A DNA stretch of 14,798 bases from Rhodococcus sp. (in: high G+C Gram-positive bacteria) (GTDB lineage: Bacteria > Actinomycetota > Actinomycetes > Mycobacteriales > Mycobacteriaceae): contig JAAYXN010000081.1 in NCBI GenBank assembly GCA_012515885.1, positions 1 to 14,798 on the forward strand, read 5' to 3'. Under the pieces are notes generated by a model that was not told the origin of the DNA, did not search any database, and was given only the letters and a program-made list of their open reading frames with translations. Below, piece by piece: positions 1-7,225 of this stretch (positions are counted from its first letter, which is position 1; every line of letters starts with the position of its first letter). A program made the position numbers and the translations under genes.

Positions 1-606
1 CAGCACATCATCTCGAAGCTCGCCGAGCGCGGCAGTGCCGGTGTGGTGATGGCGAACGGTTCGATGTCGTCGAACTCCGGCGGTGAGGGCGATATTCGCG
101 CGCAGCTGGTGGAAGCCGACTTGGTGTCGTGCATGGTCGCGCTGCCGACGCAGTTGTTCCGTAGCACCGGAATCCCGGTGTGCGTGTGGTTCTTTGCGAA
201 AGACAAGTCGGTGGGCCCGAAGGGGTCGATCGACCGTCAGGGCCAGGTGTTGTTCATCGATGCCCGCAACCTGGGTTACATGGTGGACCGCGCCGAGCGT
301 GCGCTCAGCGATGACGACATCGCCAAGATCGGCCACACCTTCCACGCCTGGCGCGGAACGGAATCCACGAAGGGCATCGAGTACGCAGATGAGCCGGGCT
401 TCTGCTATTCGGCAACATTGGCCGAGATCAAGGAAGCCGACTACGCCCTGACTCCCGGTCGCTATGTCGGCGCCGCCCCACTCGATGACGACGGCGAACC
501 GATCGACCAGAAGATCGAGCGGCTCACCACTGAGCTGTTCGCCCAATTCGATGAGTCAGCGCGCCTGCAGGCCGTCGTGCGCGAGCAGTTGGGGAGGGTG
601 AAATGA
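1..606 (+). CDS. hsdM: Type I restriction-modification DNA methyltransferase subunit, C-terminal part
   Basis: The open frame runs in from the left edge, so the start and the catalytic NPPY region lie outside the window; 201 residues are visible. HsdM is the modification subunit of a type I system: with HsdS it methylates adenine in a bipartite DNA target using S-adenosylmethionine. The visible part has the conserved HsdM stretch after the catalytic core: VVMANGSMSSNSGGEGDIR, then LVEADLVSCMVALP, then LFRSTGIPVCVWFF. The helical C-terminal end (about the last 60 residues) is where HsdM normally contacts HsdS. The stop overlaps the hsdS start (ATGA at 603-606), so the two are translationally coupled. 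The ATG at 43 is internal and is not the start. Family assignment is secure. Confidence 0.95.
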   Translation, partial: QHIISKLAERGSAGVVMANGSMSSNSGGEGDIRAQLVEADLVSCMVALPTQLFRSTGIPVCVWFFAKDKSVGPKGSIDRQGQVLFIDARNLGYMVDRAERALSDDDIAKIGHTFHAWRGTESTKGIEYADEPGFCYSATLAEIKEADYALTPGRYVGAAPLDDDGEPIDQKIERLTTELFAQFDESARLQAVVREQLGRVK

Positions 607-1808
607 GCACACTCCCTGATGGATGGCACCGCCACCCTCTGGGCGACCTCGCAAGAGTTAAGTCGGGATTCGCCTTTAAGAGTGCAGATTGGACAGAGCA
701 CGGGGTGCCCGTGGTAAAGATCGCAAATGTCAAGAATTCGGGCCTATCCCTCGAAGACTGCTCGTTCGTAAGCACGAGCGTTGCCGCCTCGGTACCTGAT
801 TTCGAACTTGCTAACGGCGATGTCCTGATCTCTATGACTGGTTACGTAGGTCAGGTATGCCGAGTGGACACCGATCGCCAGTTGCTACTCAACCAAAGGG
901 TGGGGCGACTGACAATCAGAGATGAGCACACAACTGATATAGGGTACTTGTATTACTACATGCGCCAGAGAAACGTACAGGACGCATTTAACTCACTCGG
1001 GTACGGCTCGGCTCAGGCAAATATTAGTCCCGCCCTTATCGGGTCTATCCCCGTTCGCCTGCCGCCCCTGTCCCAGCAACAAGCCATCGCCGAGGTCCTC
1101 GCCGCCCTCGACGACAAGATCGCCGCGAACCGCAAGCTCGCGGACACTGCAGATGCTCTTGCGGCCGCCATCTATTTGGGTGCGGCCGCCGAAAGCAGCG
1201 AGCAACGCGCGCTGTCCGACGTTGCTTCGTTGATCTCGCGTGGGGTCGCGCCCAAGTACACGGAGGACGAGAGTGAACTCACGGTACTCAACCAGAAGTG
1301 CATCCGCGGACAGCGAATAAGCCTGGCCCCCGCACGCCGAACGCTAGGGAGCAAGGTACAGCAGCCTAAGCGACTACAACCCAATGATGTGCTCGTGAAC
1401 TCTACCGGCGCAGGGACTCTCGGCAGGGTTGCGCGCTGGACGGGCGACGACGACGCCACGGTAGACTCACATGTTTCGATTGTCCGATTCGATCCGGACG
1501 GAATCGATCCAACTTGCGCTGGATTCGCGCTGCTTCACGCCCAGAAGACGATTGAGATGATGGGCGAAGGAAGCACCGGACAAACGGAACTGTCACGTGA
1601 GCAACTTTCAAAGCTTGCGCTTCGATTCATTACGAGGGATCGCGAAGCCGCCGTCGCCGAGAAACTTCGTGCACTATCGACTGCCTCCGCACAGGCATTG
1701 GACGAATCCAGCAGACTGGCAGTCATCCGTGACACCCTTCTGCCACACCTCATGTCCGGCAGCCGGACGGTCCGTGCGGTCGAGCGTCAAGTGGAGCAGG
1801 TCCTGTAG
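603..1808 (+). CDS. hsdS: Type I restriction-modification specificity subunit
   Basis: This 401-residue protein has the usual length and layout of HsdS, which reads the two halves of the DNA target for the methylase and nuclease. Target recognition domain 1 spans about residues 1-150 (opening LPDGWHRHPLGDLARVKSG). A helical spacer follows at about 151-195 (PLSQQQAIAEVLAALDDKI). Target recognition domain 2 spans about 200-340, and the C-terminal helical repeat about 345-390 (RLAVIRDTLLPHLMSG). The start overlaps the hsdM stop in an ATGA. Domain 1 (about 650-1060) is less GC-biased than the spacer that follows, as expected if recognition domains are exchanged horizontally. The exact DNA target cannot be read from the sequence. 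No hsdR follows. Confidence 0.95.
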   Translation: MSTLPDGWHRHPLGDLARVKSGFAFKSADWTEHGVPVVKIANVKNSGLSLEDCSFVSTSVAASVPDFELANGDVLISMTGYVGQVCRVDTDRQLLLNQRVGRLTIRDEHTTDIGYLYYYMRQRNVQDAFNSLGYGSAQANISPALIGSIPVRLPPLSQQQAIAEVLAALDDKIAANRKLADTADALAAAIYLGAAAESSEQRALSDVASLISRGVAPKYTEDESELTVLNQKCIRGQRISLAPARRTLGSKVQQPKRLQPNDVLVNSTGAGTLGRVARWTGDDDATVDSHVSIVRFDPDGIDPTCAGFALLHAQKTIEMMGEGSTGQTELSREQLSKLALRFITRDREAAVAEKLRALSTASAQALDESSRLAVIRDTLLPHLMSGSRTVRAVERQVEQVL

Positions 1809-1929
1809 GTGCTGCGTCAAGCAGGCGATGGGGCGCCACGTACCGCGAGCGGTTACGCAACTGGGAGGGACAACTCGGACACCTTCCACAGGCAGCCTCA
1901 GATGAAGTGAACAGGGGAGGAACTTCAAA

Positions 1930-3240
1930 GTGCGAAACACACCCATCAATCGTAGGGCGGTAACCGCAACTGCGACGACTCTCACGGCAGTAGGCCTGAC
2001 AGCCTTCGCCGTCAGCCGTCGATCTCGAGATGAACAACGTGCCGCCGAGATCTCGGATCCGCCGCAGGACCTTGGACCCGACCCTGATGAACTGTCAAAG
2101 GACGCCGACGAAGTCGCTGCCGGATTTCGACAAGCCCAGCAGGATATGGTGGCGATCTTCTCCACCATGACCCTTGCCGGTCTCTGTTGCGCTGCGCTGG
2201 TGGGTTGGGTTACGGCAGGCCTCGACCCGTCGACCTCATGGGTGTTCGAAGCGTGGAAAGAAGGCGCATCTGGTTGGCTAAGCCCCGGAGACAGTTTGGT
2301 CGTCGCATTGTCCATACTTGCGGTAATTGCGACAATCAATATCGCGATTAGCGTCCCCATGAACGTTCAACTCCTGCCAGATCAAGTCGCCCTTACCTTC
2401 TGGAGAGAATCGCTGGCCGTGCTCTGCTGGCTGCTGGCCGTCACGGCAGTTGCGATCGGGGCGTTGATGTGGACCTTCGAGTGGAACTCGGACAACTTCC
2501 GTACGGTTGTTGGTACGGCAGTGGCAGTCAATTTTGTCGCGATCGCATGTGCTCTACTCGTTGCAACTGTCAGTTTCGGAAGTGCCAGCGCGGCAAAGCG
2601 TTACCGGAATCTCAGTCAGATCTTGACCCGCAAGCGCCAACTGGGCGACAGGATTGCCAACACCTTCGGCAGCAAATATGATACTTCGCGCCGTCCAGAC
2701 TCCGCCTGGCCCCAGCTTCGCGCACAGGCTCTTCGAATTCTCGCCGTTTCGATCACTGTCAGCTCTCTCGTGACGCTCGCCGCCTTGGCACTTAGGGTCA
2801 CGACCGACGTAAGGCCTCACTTTCTCCTTCTCTTCTGCGCAGCGACCGCCATCGTCGCAGCAACAACCTCGGGCACATGGTTCTTTGCATACCGAAGTTG
2901 GTCCGAGTATCACAAACACCCGAAATGGGGACTTACCCTGGCTCCGTGGCGGTTTCCTGTCGGGGCTATCGCCCTCACCATCCTGGTCGTTGCAGTCATC
3001 GATTTCGATCGAAACGAGGTGCTTGCCCTGCTAGTCGCGAGCGTCTGCACCGTCGTTGCTCTCTTTGTGATGCCATCGGTGTTCCTGTGGCTGAGTCGAC
3101 CCGACCGCGCAACGTCAGCCCTCCTACGGTGGCCGGGCGAGTTGGTCTGGGAAGCCACGCACCGAACCCTCGAATCGCGCATCGCAGAACTCGACCGCCG
3201 CCGCGAGGACCTCATCGCCAAGCTGCAGCCTCATGCCTAA
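1930..3240 (+). CDS. Polytopic membrane protein of unknown function
   Basis: I do not recognise this 436-residue protein. By eye it has about eight hydrophobic segments, near residues 73-97, 121-144, 160-181, 192-215, 268-288, 295-320, 341-357 and 362-388, plus a possible signal-like stretch at 12-28. A charged acidic linker lies at about 30-70 (DPPQDLGPDPDELSKDADE). Residues 217-265 form a basic, probably cytoplasmic loop between the fourth and fifth segments. The C-terminal tail from about 405 is charged and helical (ESRIAELDRRREDLIAKLQ), likely a short coiled coil. The GTG start is chosen for a GGGGAGG ribosome site at about 1914-1920; the 121 bp before the gene hold nothing else. It follows hsdS on the same strand and is closed by the hairpin at 3312-3345. 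A link to restriction is only positional. Confidence 0.75.
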   Translation: MRNTPINRRAVTATATTLTAVGLTAFAVSRRSRDEQRAAEISDPPQDLGPDPDELSKDADEVAAGFRQAQQDMVAIFSTMTLAGLCCAALVGWVTAGLDPSTSWVFEAWKEGASGWLSPGDSLVVALSILAVIATINIAISVPMNVQLLPDQVALTFWRESLAVLCWLLAVTAVAIGALMWTFEWNSDNFRTVVGTAVAVNFVAIACALLVATVSFGSASAAKRYRNLSQILTRKRQLGDRIANTFGSKYDTSRRPDSAWPQLRAQALRILAVSITVSSLVTLAALALRVTTDVRPHFLLLFCAATAIVAATTSGTWFFAYRSWSEYHKHPKWGLTLAPWRFPVGAIALTILVVAVIDFDRNEVLALLVASVCTVVALFVMPSVFLWLSRPDRATSALLRWPGELVWEATHRTLESRIAELDRRREDLIAKLQPHA

Positions 3241-3311
3241 ATTGCGAGGCGTGACGGTGTTGGATACTCCCATGTCCAGGGCACCCGCGTGTCCCCAGCG
3301 AACGTCAATAC

Positions 3312-3345
3312 ACACGGGAGGCCTCGGGCTGGAGGCCTCCCGTGT
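3312..3345 (+). terminator. Strong GC-rich hairpin, probable terminator
   Basis: A perfect 13-bp inverted repeat (ACACGGGAGGCCT at 3312-3324, its complement at 3333-3345) surrounds an 8-nt loop. It starts 71 bp after the membrane protein stop. No T-run follows, which is common for actinobacterial terminators. It could also stop leftward transcription running through the pseudogene. Confidence 0.75.
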
Positions 3346-3360
3346 CGCACCTCTGACTGC

Positions 3361-3665
3361 TTACCCGCTGCCCTCTATTGCCGCGACAAAGTTCGGATGG
3401 GGTTCACCTCGGTGCCGTCGCGCGAGGTGACAACATGTGTGACCTCGAACGGGTCCACGATGTTCAGCGGTGCATAGAGCAACGCGGCAATCCCGCCGAA
3501 CATCGGGATTCCGAGCCACGTTTGCTGACCACCGACCAGCAGCGCGACGACGACGAATACGAGTGCTCCGACGCCGGCACAGCAGTGATCGGGGCAACGC
3601 GTTTCAGCCGCCGCAGCGAGTTGCCACAATCACTGCACACCGGTCGCGAAGTACATTCAAGCCGA
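3361..3665 (-). pseudogene. Truncated, frameshifted copy of the CxxH...CxxC two-helix membrane protein
   Basis: The minus strand here reads as the C-terminal half of the gene at 11286-11852, but spread over three frames. Near 3640-3660 one frame gives TSRPVCSDCGNSLRR, matching TSWPVCSACDAALRR of the intact protein. About one base is missing near 3575-3582. A second frame then gives the near-identical membrane part (GVGALVFVVVALLVGGQQTW ... GGIAALLYAPLNIVDPFEVT). A 10-nt deletion between 3404 and 3405, equivalent to 11330-11339 in the intact copy, moves the ending (EPHPNFVAAIEGSG, then TAA) into a third frame. The N-terminal half with the CxxH site is absent, and similarity fades at about 3665. 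It is a dead paralogue. Conservation between the lesions suggests recent decay. Confidence 0.85.
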
Positions 3666-3710
3666 CTGTGGATTGGCGCCGTACTAGCCTGAGTCGACGA
3701 CGCCTTTTGA

Positions 3711-4676
3711 CTACGGAGTTTCTCCTGCAACGGCTTTCAGGAACTGTCGGATCGCGCTGATTGTCGTGGGCACGTCGACGGCAAGGTCGAGCTGATAGTC
3801 CCGGTAGGTGATCACGCCTCGCTCGACAACGCTGGAGTGCTCGAAAATCGTCAGTGCGTCCGGGTGTTCGTCTCCCCTGATTCTGCCCAAAGCGCGATCC
3901 TCGATGTGTTCGTAGGCGTTTCGTAGTTCGCGCACAGCAGTGCAGCGTGAACTGATCTCGGCGGGAACCGCGGTAGTCGCACCGACGTCCTGCGCTGCTC
4001 TCTCGCACATGTCCATTGCGCGGCTCAACGACACCACCGCCATCTCAACGCAGCCGATCAGTTCGAAGGCAGCGCGGCGAGTGGCGGGTGCCCCTTCGGG
4101 GTCCCTCTGCCGCAGTTGCTCGACCCTCTGAAACAAACTATGCGCCAGATCGAGTCGCCGCGCCGCGGACAAAAGATAGCGGCGTCGGCTGTCGTCGGTC
4201 ATCTTCCCTGCGGTCACCAACCAGGTGAACAACACGGGTGTGAGTGGGACGTAGCCTTCGACTCCTTGGAATTCGAACTCGTCAATTATGTCCAGATCCA
4301 GGTAGGGGTCGAGCGACACCTTGGTCCCAGGACGGACATGCACTCGGCGACCGTCGTCGGCTTCTCCGTGACGGAGGTGTCGCGCATAGATCACCCCTGG
4401 TTCTTCCTGCACCGGGACGATGCGTTGGGAAAGCAGAAAGCCCTCGTCACCCTCAGGAGCGAGATGCAGACCACTATGCGACAAATGTTCCATCATGAGA
4501 ATTTCGTCTCCCGCGTAGACCGCTACACGCTCAGGCTCCGGATCGCAGGGGTCGACTGCGCGGATATACACCTTCCGCTCGTCACGGGCGTGCAGCATTA
4601 CGCGTTCGGGTTCATCATTGCCCTCCCTGGTGACCGAATCCAAGTACCCAACCAGCTCCCGACGCTCGACGCTCAT
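3711..4676 (-). CDS. Unrecognised protein with a C-terminal HEPN-like Rx4H motif
   Basis: This 321-residue protein matches no family I can name with certainty. The N-terminal half (about 1-150) is acidic and beta-rich in appearance, and the rest is mainly helical. In the C-terminal half, after helices such as RLDLAHSLFQRVEQLRQ (about 175-190) and FELIGCVEMAVVSLSRAMD (about 204-222), comes RELRNAYEHIEDR, with R252, N253 and H257. An Rx4-6H motif with a polar residue just after the Arg, embedded in helices, is the hallmark of HEPN-domain RNases in toxins, abortive infection and other defence proteins. No membrane segments are seen. No clear ribosome site precedes ATG 4676, so the start is uncertain. 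The gene is single, with no obvious antitoxin partner; the neighbouring type I system makes a defence role plausible but unproven. Confidence 0.7.
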   Translation of the reverse strand: MSVERRELVGYLDSVTREGNDEPERVMLHARDERKVYIRAVDPCDPEPERVAVYAGDEILMMEHLSHSGLHLAPEGDEGFLLSQRIVPVQEEPGVIYARHLRHGEADDGRRVHVRPGTKVSLDPYLDLDIIDEFEFQGVEGYVPLTPVLFTWLVTAGKMTDDSRRRYLLSAARRLDLAHSLFQRVEQLRQRDPEGAPATRRAAFELIGCVEMAVVSLSRAMDMCERAAQDVGATTAVPAEISSRCTAVRELRNAYEHIEDRALGRIRGDEHPDALTIFEHSSVVERGVITYRDYQLDLAVDVPTTISAIRQFLKAVAGETP

Positions 4677-5032
4677 GCCGACATTCTGTACCCACGCGCC
4701 GACAGTTCACCGCAGGTGCCTTCACGCGCGATGCGTCGCCACACGTCTCACCCGATCGGCGCTCGGTCAAGGCGACGCGGGCGTCGGAGGCATACCGGCC
4801 ACGTGAGAACGAACGTCTTCGCGACGGGGACGCGGTCCCTTGATTCCTAGTGGTGCCAGCGGCCGCTCGGTGATCGACATGCTTGGCCCCGTTCACGGGG
4901 GTCACGCCCGGTGGGCTCGGAGCCCTCAATGTCTTCGCGACCTACCTCAGCGCAGCGCAGGACGTCAGCGATACCGAGGACGACGAACGGCCACGTCGAT
5001 GACAGGCCCGCCATCATCCGATACCCCAGGTC
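4677..5032. other. Intergenic stretch without a convincing gene; possible gene remnant
   Basis: These 356 bp separate the HEPN-like gene from the lipoprotein operon that ends at 5033. No start, ribosome site and open frame combine into a credible gene. One plus-strand frame from 4874 to the stop at 5000-5002 reads like real protein (TGVTPGGLGALNVFATYLS, then an acidic AQDVSDTEDDE tail) but has no start codon. It may be the 3' end of a lost gene. I cannot name its source. Confidence 0.3.
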
Positions 5033-5560
5033 TCACAGGTGATCAGGGAAATACGGGGCCAGATCCCGAACGACTTGAAGAGCAAGTGAGCAAGCCGGTT
5101 CAGGGGTTTCGATATCACCCTGCTTGTACCCGACCATCACTTCCAGCACATTCGGATCGAAATCCACCGATGCCACGCACTGCAACCCGCCGGGAAAGTC
5201 GTGAACCCGAGTGCGATGACCTGCGACCGTCGTTTCCTCCACGAGGGTGAGCCGTTCGTCATTCTCGGCTTTGGACCAAGGGACGCGGTTGGAGGAAATC
5301 AGCACCGAGGAATACGGATCATCAGAATAGTAGGAGCACGCCCAAGCTTGGTACGGCTCTTCCCGATCCTCGTAGCGCTCGATGTCCGCACCATCGATAC
5401 CGGCGGCGGCACGGGCGTCGGGTCCGAATCCATCGCACGGGTGAAACGTCAACGGCGGCAGCTCTGGAGGTGGCGCCGCCTGCTCGCCGGACGTGCAGGC
5501 CGTCAGCGACAGCGCAGCGACAGCGACCACGCATGACGCTGCTCGTCTCGGAAATATCAT
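5033..5560 (-). CDS. DUF3558-like lipoprotein, copy 1
   Basis: This 175-residue predicted lipoprotein has a signal peptide with a twin-Arg n-region (MIFPRR), a hydrophobic core and the lipobox LTAC, giving lipidated C22. The mature part opens with a Pro-rich linker and PLTFHPCDGFG, the (T)F-PC signature of the DUF3558 family of actinobacterial cell-envelope lipoproteins; the family's function is unknown. Further cysteines (near residues 76, 127 and 157) could pair in disulfides. The start at 5560 is chosen over longer upstream frames because it gives the exact signal peptide and overlaps the upstream stop as ATGA, as in copy 2. By my count it differs from copy 2 at 19 of 175 positions, clustered between residues 61 and 120 and after 125, with an unchanged signal peptide. 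It is the last gene of the operon. Confidence 0.85.
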   Translation of the reverse strand: MIFPRRAASCVVAVAALSLTACTSGEQAAPPPELPPLTFHPCDGFGPDARAAAGIDGADIERYEDREEPYQAWACSYYSDDPYSSVLISSNRVPWSKAENDERLTLVEETTVAGHRTRVHDFPGGLQCVASVDFDPNVLEVMVGYKQGDIETPEPACSLALQVVRDLAPYFPDHL

Positions 5561-5994
5561 GCGAGGTCGTCTCCTTGTGCGGTGAGGGCGGCGGTGGTGG
5601 TGCCTTCTTGCTCTTCGTAGGCTTTGAGGACGGCCTCGAATGTCGCCTTCATATCCAGGGCATGATTTTGGTGCGAACGGAACAGTCCCGCCGCCGAGTT
5701 CCAGTCCTCGATCTGCCCGCCGCCGATGGCTTTGTCCTTGAACTTCTGCGTCAACTGCCGCGCGGACTCCAGGTACTCCTCGCCGATCCCGAGTGCATCG
5801 ACGTAGAGGTCGTACCTGGCTCGTTCGGCCAATCGACCCATGGCGTTTGCGTGGTCGGCGCAGAGCGTGATGCACCGTTTGATGGCCTCAGGGTCGAGGT
5901 CGAGGCGCCCCGATCCGAGGGCAAGATCGGTGACAGGTTTCCACGAACCACCCAGCGGGGCACCTGGTGGAGTGGTCTGCTCGTTGTCGCTCAT
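5557..5994 (-). CDS. Helical ESX-substrate-like partner of DUF3558 lipoprotein, copy 1
   Basis: This 145-residue soluble protein has no signal peptide or membrane segment. A polar N-terminal tail (1-28) precedes LDLDPEAIKRCITLCADH (31-48), the motif LxLD-x6-CxxLC shared with the copies at 8816 and 12000. The helices that follow include ESARQLTQKFKDKA and the end MKATFEAVLKAYEEQE. The latter contains Y126-x3-E130, which fits the YxxxD/E signal of type VII substrates in shape and position after a helix pair. W98 lies in the turn before the last helices. An AAGGAGG ribosome site lies at 6000-6006, five bases from the ATG. The stop overlaps the lipoprotein start, so the pair is co-translated. It differs from copy 2 at 13 of 145 positions. 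An ESX role is inferred from the motif and context. Confidence 0.8.
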   Translation of the reverse strand: MSDNEQTTPPGAPLGGSWKPVTDLALGSGRLDLDPEAIKRCITLCADHANAMGRLAERARYDLYVDALGIGEEYLESARQLTQKFKDKAIGGGQIEDWNSAAGLFRSHQNHALDMKATFEAVLKAYEEQEGTTTAALTAQGDDLA

Positions 5995-5999
5995 CAGTT

Positions 6000-6006
6000 C
6001 CTCCTT
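6000..6006 (-). promoter_or_regulatory. Ribosome binding site of the helical gene, copy 1
   Basis: AAGGAGG on the minus strand, five bases before ATG 5994. The same site is kept in copy 2 at 9259-9265, where it sits directly after the espG stop. This shows that both copies retain working translation signals. Confidence 0.8.
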
Positions 6007-6057
6007 CTACCAATACTGCTCGGCAAGCTCACGCTGAGCGCGTAGACCACGGTCGAT
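6007..6057 (-). pseudogene. espG 3' remnant (last 17 codons)
   Basis: The minus strand reads RGLRAQRELAEQYW followed by TAG, the exact C-terminus of the intact EspG at 9266-10024. Homology ends abruptly at about 6057, and the 33 bp up to the next gene's stop are unrelated. It is a scar carried along by the duplication. Confidence 0.9.
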
Positions 6058-6090
6058 TGACCTGCCACAGGGTGTGGACGCGCTGTGGTT

Positions 6091-6504
6091 CTACCACTCC
6101 GACTTCAGGATTGAGCCGCGGTTTCGGAAGTACTCGTCGTCGTCAACCTCGCCCGACGCTGGAGCCGATTGCGTAGCACGGGCAGCCTCGTACGCGGCAT
6201 CGATCTGGCTGCGGCCCTGCTCCACCGACGCTTCCTTCTCTTCGTCCGTCATGTGCGCCACCTCGGCCACTGCCGCCTCCGTATACGGACGGAACATTTC
6301 CGGGAAATCTGTGCCCGCAAAAACATCACGCAGATTCTTGTCTCCGCTCAGCACCTGGCGCAGCATCTGCCCCATCGCGGGATCAGGCGCATGGTCGGCG
6401 AGCACCTGGACCGACTTCCTCAATTGCGCTGCCAGCGCCGGATCGTCTCGCAGCACCTCCATCAGAGGTGCCTTGTCCGGCTCCATCCCCTGCGCACCAC
6501 TCAT
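6091..6504 (-). CDS. 137-residue helical protein with an acidic-aromatic tail, ESX operon
   Basis: I do not recognise a named family. The protein is soluble and helical, with PAMGQMLRQVLSGDKNLRDVF at about 42-62 and an acidic helix TDEEKEASVEQGRSQIDAAY at 86-105. A low-complexity linker then leads to the ending DDDEYFRNRGSILKSEW (121-137). Start 6504 is chosen because the upstream stop is one base away (TGA-T-ATG); longer frames would run back into that gene. It is co-transcribed with the YxxxD and WXG proteins and so is probably their partner, chaperone or a third substrate. A related DDYF...ILRS string occurs in the EspG of this window. Function is unknown. Confidence 0.75.
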   Translation of the reverse strand: MSGAQGMEPDKAPLMEVLRDDPALAAQLRKSVQVLADHAPDPAMGQMLRQVLSGDKNLRDVFAGTDFPEMFRPYTEAAVAEVAHMTDEEKEASVEQGRSQIDAAYEAARATQSAPASGEVDDDEYFRNRGSILKSEW

Positions 6505-6505
6505 A

Positions 6506-7225
6506 TCACGCACCCCCGGGCTGATACGCGGCGTCCGGAAGTTGAGGAAGACGCACATCACGGACTGTCGCGAGATGGCCGGCAATCAGACCCACCGTGC
6601 TCTGGGCTCCCGCCCACGCCGCACCCAATACCTGGTGAATCTTGCTGACTACGTCCCACGCCTTCTTGGCCATCAGTAGTGCAGCCGCAAGAAAGGCCGC
6701 GCCAGCAGGTGTGGGGCCACTGACCATGCCGGCTACTGCATTGACAGTCACGGCAATCAGCCAATCGATCAGCATGCTGATCAAATCTTTGACCGCCTCG
6801 GATGCTTCATACATGCCCAAAGACGTCTGGTCGAGTTGCTCAGCCATTCGGCGAATCGCCCCGCTCTGGCGGCCAATCGTCTCGCTGAGTTCGGTGAAGT
6901 ACTGAGTCGCCGATGCGGCGGCGTCGCCTTTCCACGTCTGCATTGCCAGCGACGTCGCAGCTGAGAGTTCCTCCGACAATGCCGTATTGAACTTCGCTAG
7001 TCCATCGAGTGATTTTCCTGCCGTTTGAAGGGCCTGCCAATCCCCTGCAAGCTGATCGGCAACCCATGCCCACGGGTCGTTCGTCCCGACCATCCCGCAG
7101 AACACCAGAGCCTCGCCTACCAGGTAGGTCGGGCTGGTCAGGGAACCATCGAGCGCATTCTCGAGGAGATTCGGCACTGGATCGTTAGCAACGGGAGCGA
7201 TCAGTTCAGAACTCGGCTCAGCCAT
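6506..7225 (-). CDS. WXG-motif ESX substrate-like protein with hydrophobic segments
   Basis: This 239-residue protein is longer than the ~100-residue WXG100 norm. The first 60 residues are a variable lead. Helices then flank W98-K-G100 (AMQTWKGDAAASATQYF), the helix-turn-helix signature of WXG/LXG-type type VII substrates. Two hydrophobic stretches follow at about 147-169 and 172-185 (MLIDWLIAVTVNAVAGMVSG), then an amphipathic C-terminus to 239. ATG 7225 is chosen because GGGAGG lies at 7234-7239, eight bases away; the alternative TTG at 7249 lacks a good site. It overlaps the end of the YxxxD gene by eight bases, the arrangement expected of a co-secreted heterodimer. The hydrophobic pair could insert in a membrane. 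No enzyme domain is visible. Confidence 0.8.
   Translation of the reverse strand: MAEPSSELIAPVANDPVPNLLENALDGSLTSPTYLVGEALVFCGMVGTNDPWAWVADQLAGDWQALQTAGKSLDGLAKFNTALSEELSAATSLAMQTWKGDAAASATQYFTELSETIGRQSGAIRRMAEQLDQTSLGMYEASEAVKDLISMLIDWLIAVTVNAVAGMVSGPTPAGAAFLAAALLMAKKAWDVVSKIHQVLGAAWAGAQSTVGLIAGHLATVRDVRLPQLPDAAYQPGGA

Larger units (their letters stand above)
5033..6057. repeat. Direct duplication, copy A (1025 bp)
   Basis: This segment matches 8292-9316 end to end in the same orientation with no net insertion or deletion. It spans the lipoprotein, the helical gene, their ribosome site and the last 17 codons of espG. Similarity stops sharply on the right after CGAT at 6057 and fades on the left just past the lipoprotein stop, with weak matching perhaps to about 5021. 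The encoded proteins are roughly 89-91 percent identical by hand count. Confidence 0.92.

Noticed and set aside
1674..2360. Minus-strand open frame opposite hsdS and the membrane protein
   Set aside because: It overlaps two supported plus-strand genes, lacks a ribosome site, and its product resembles no family.
4116..4850. Plus-strand open frame opposite the HEPN-like gene
   Set aside because: It lies mostly antisense to the 321-residue gene, has a composition-driven product and lacks start signals.
5033..5875. Upstream extension of lipoprotein copy 1 to 280 residues
   Set aside because: The extension is Arg-rich out-of-frame sequence of the helical gene. Start 5560 gives a proper lipoprotein signal peptide and is conserved in copy 2.
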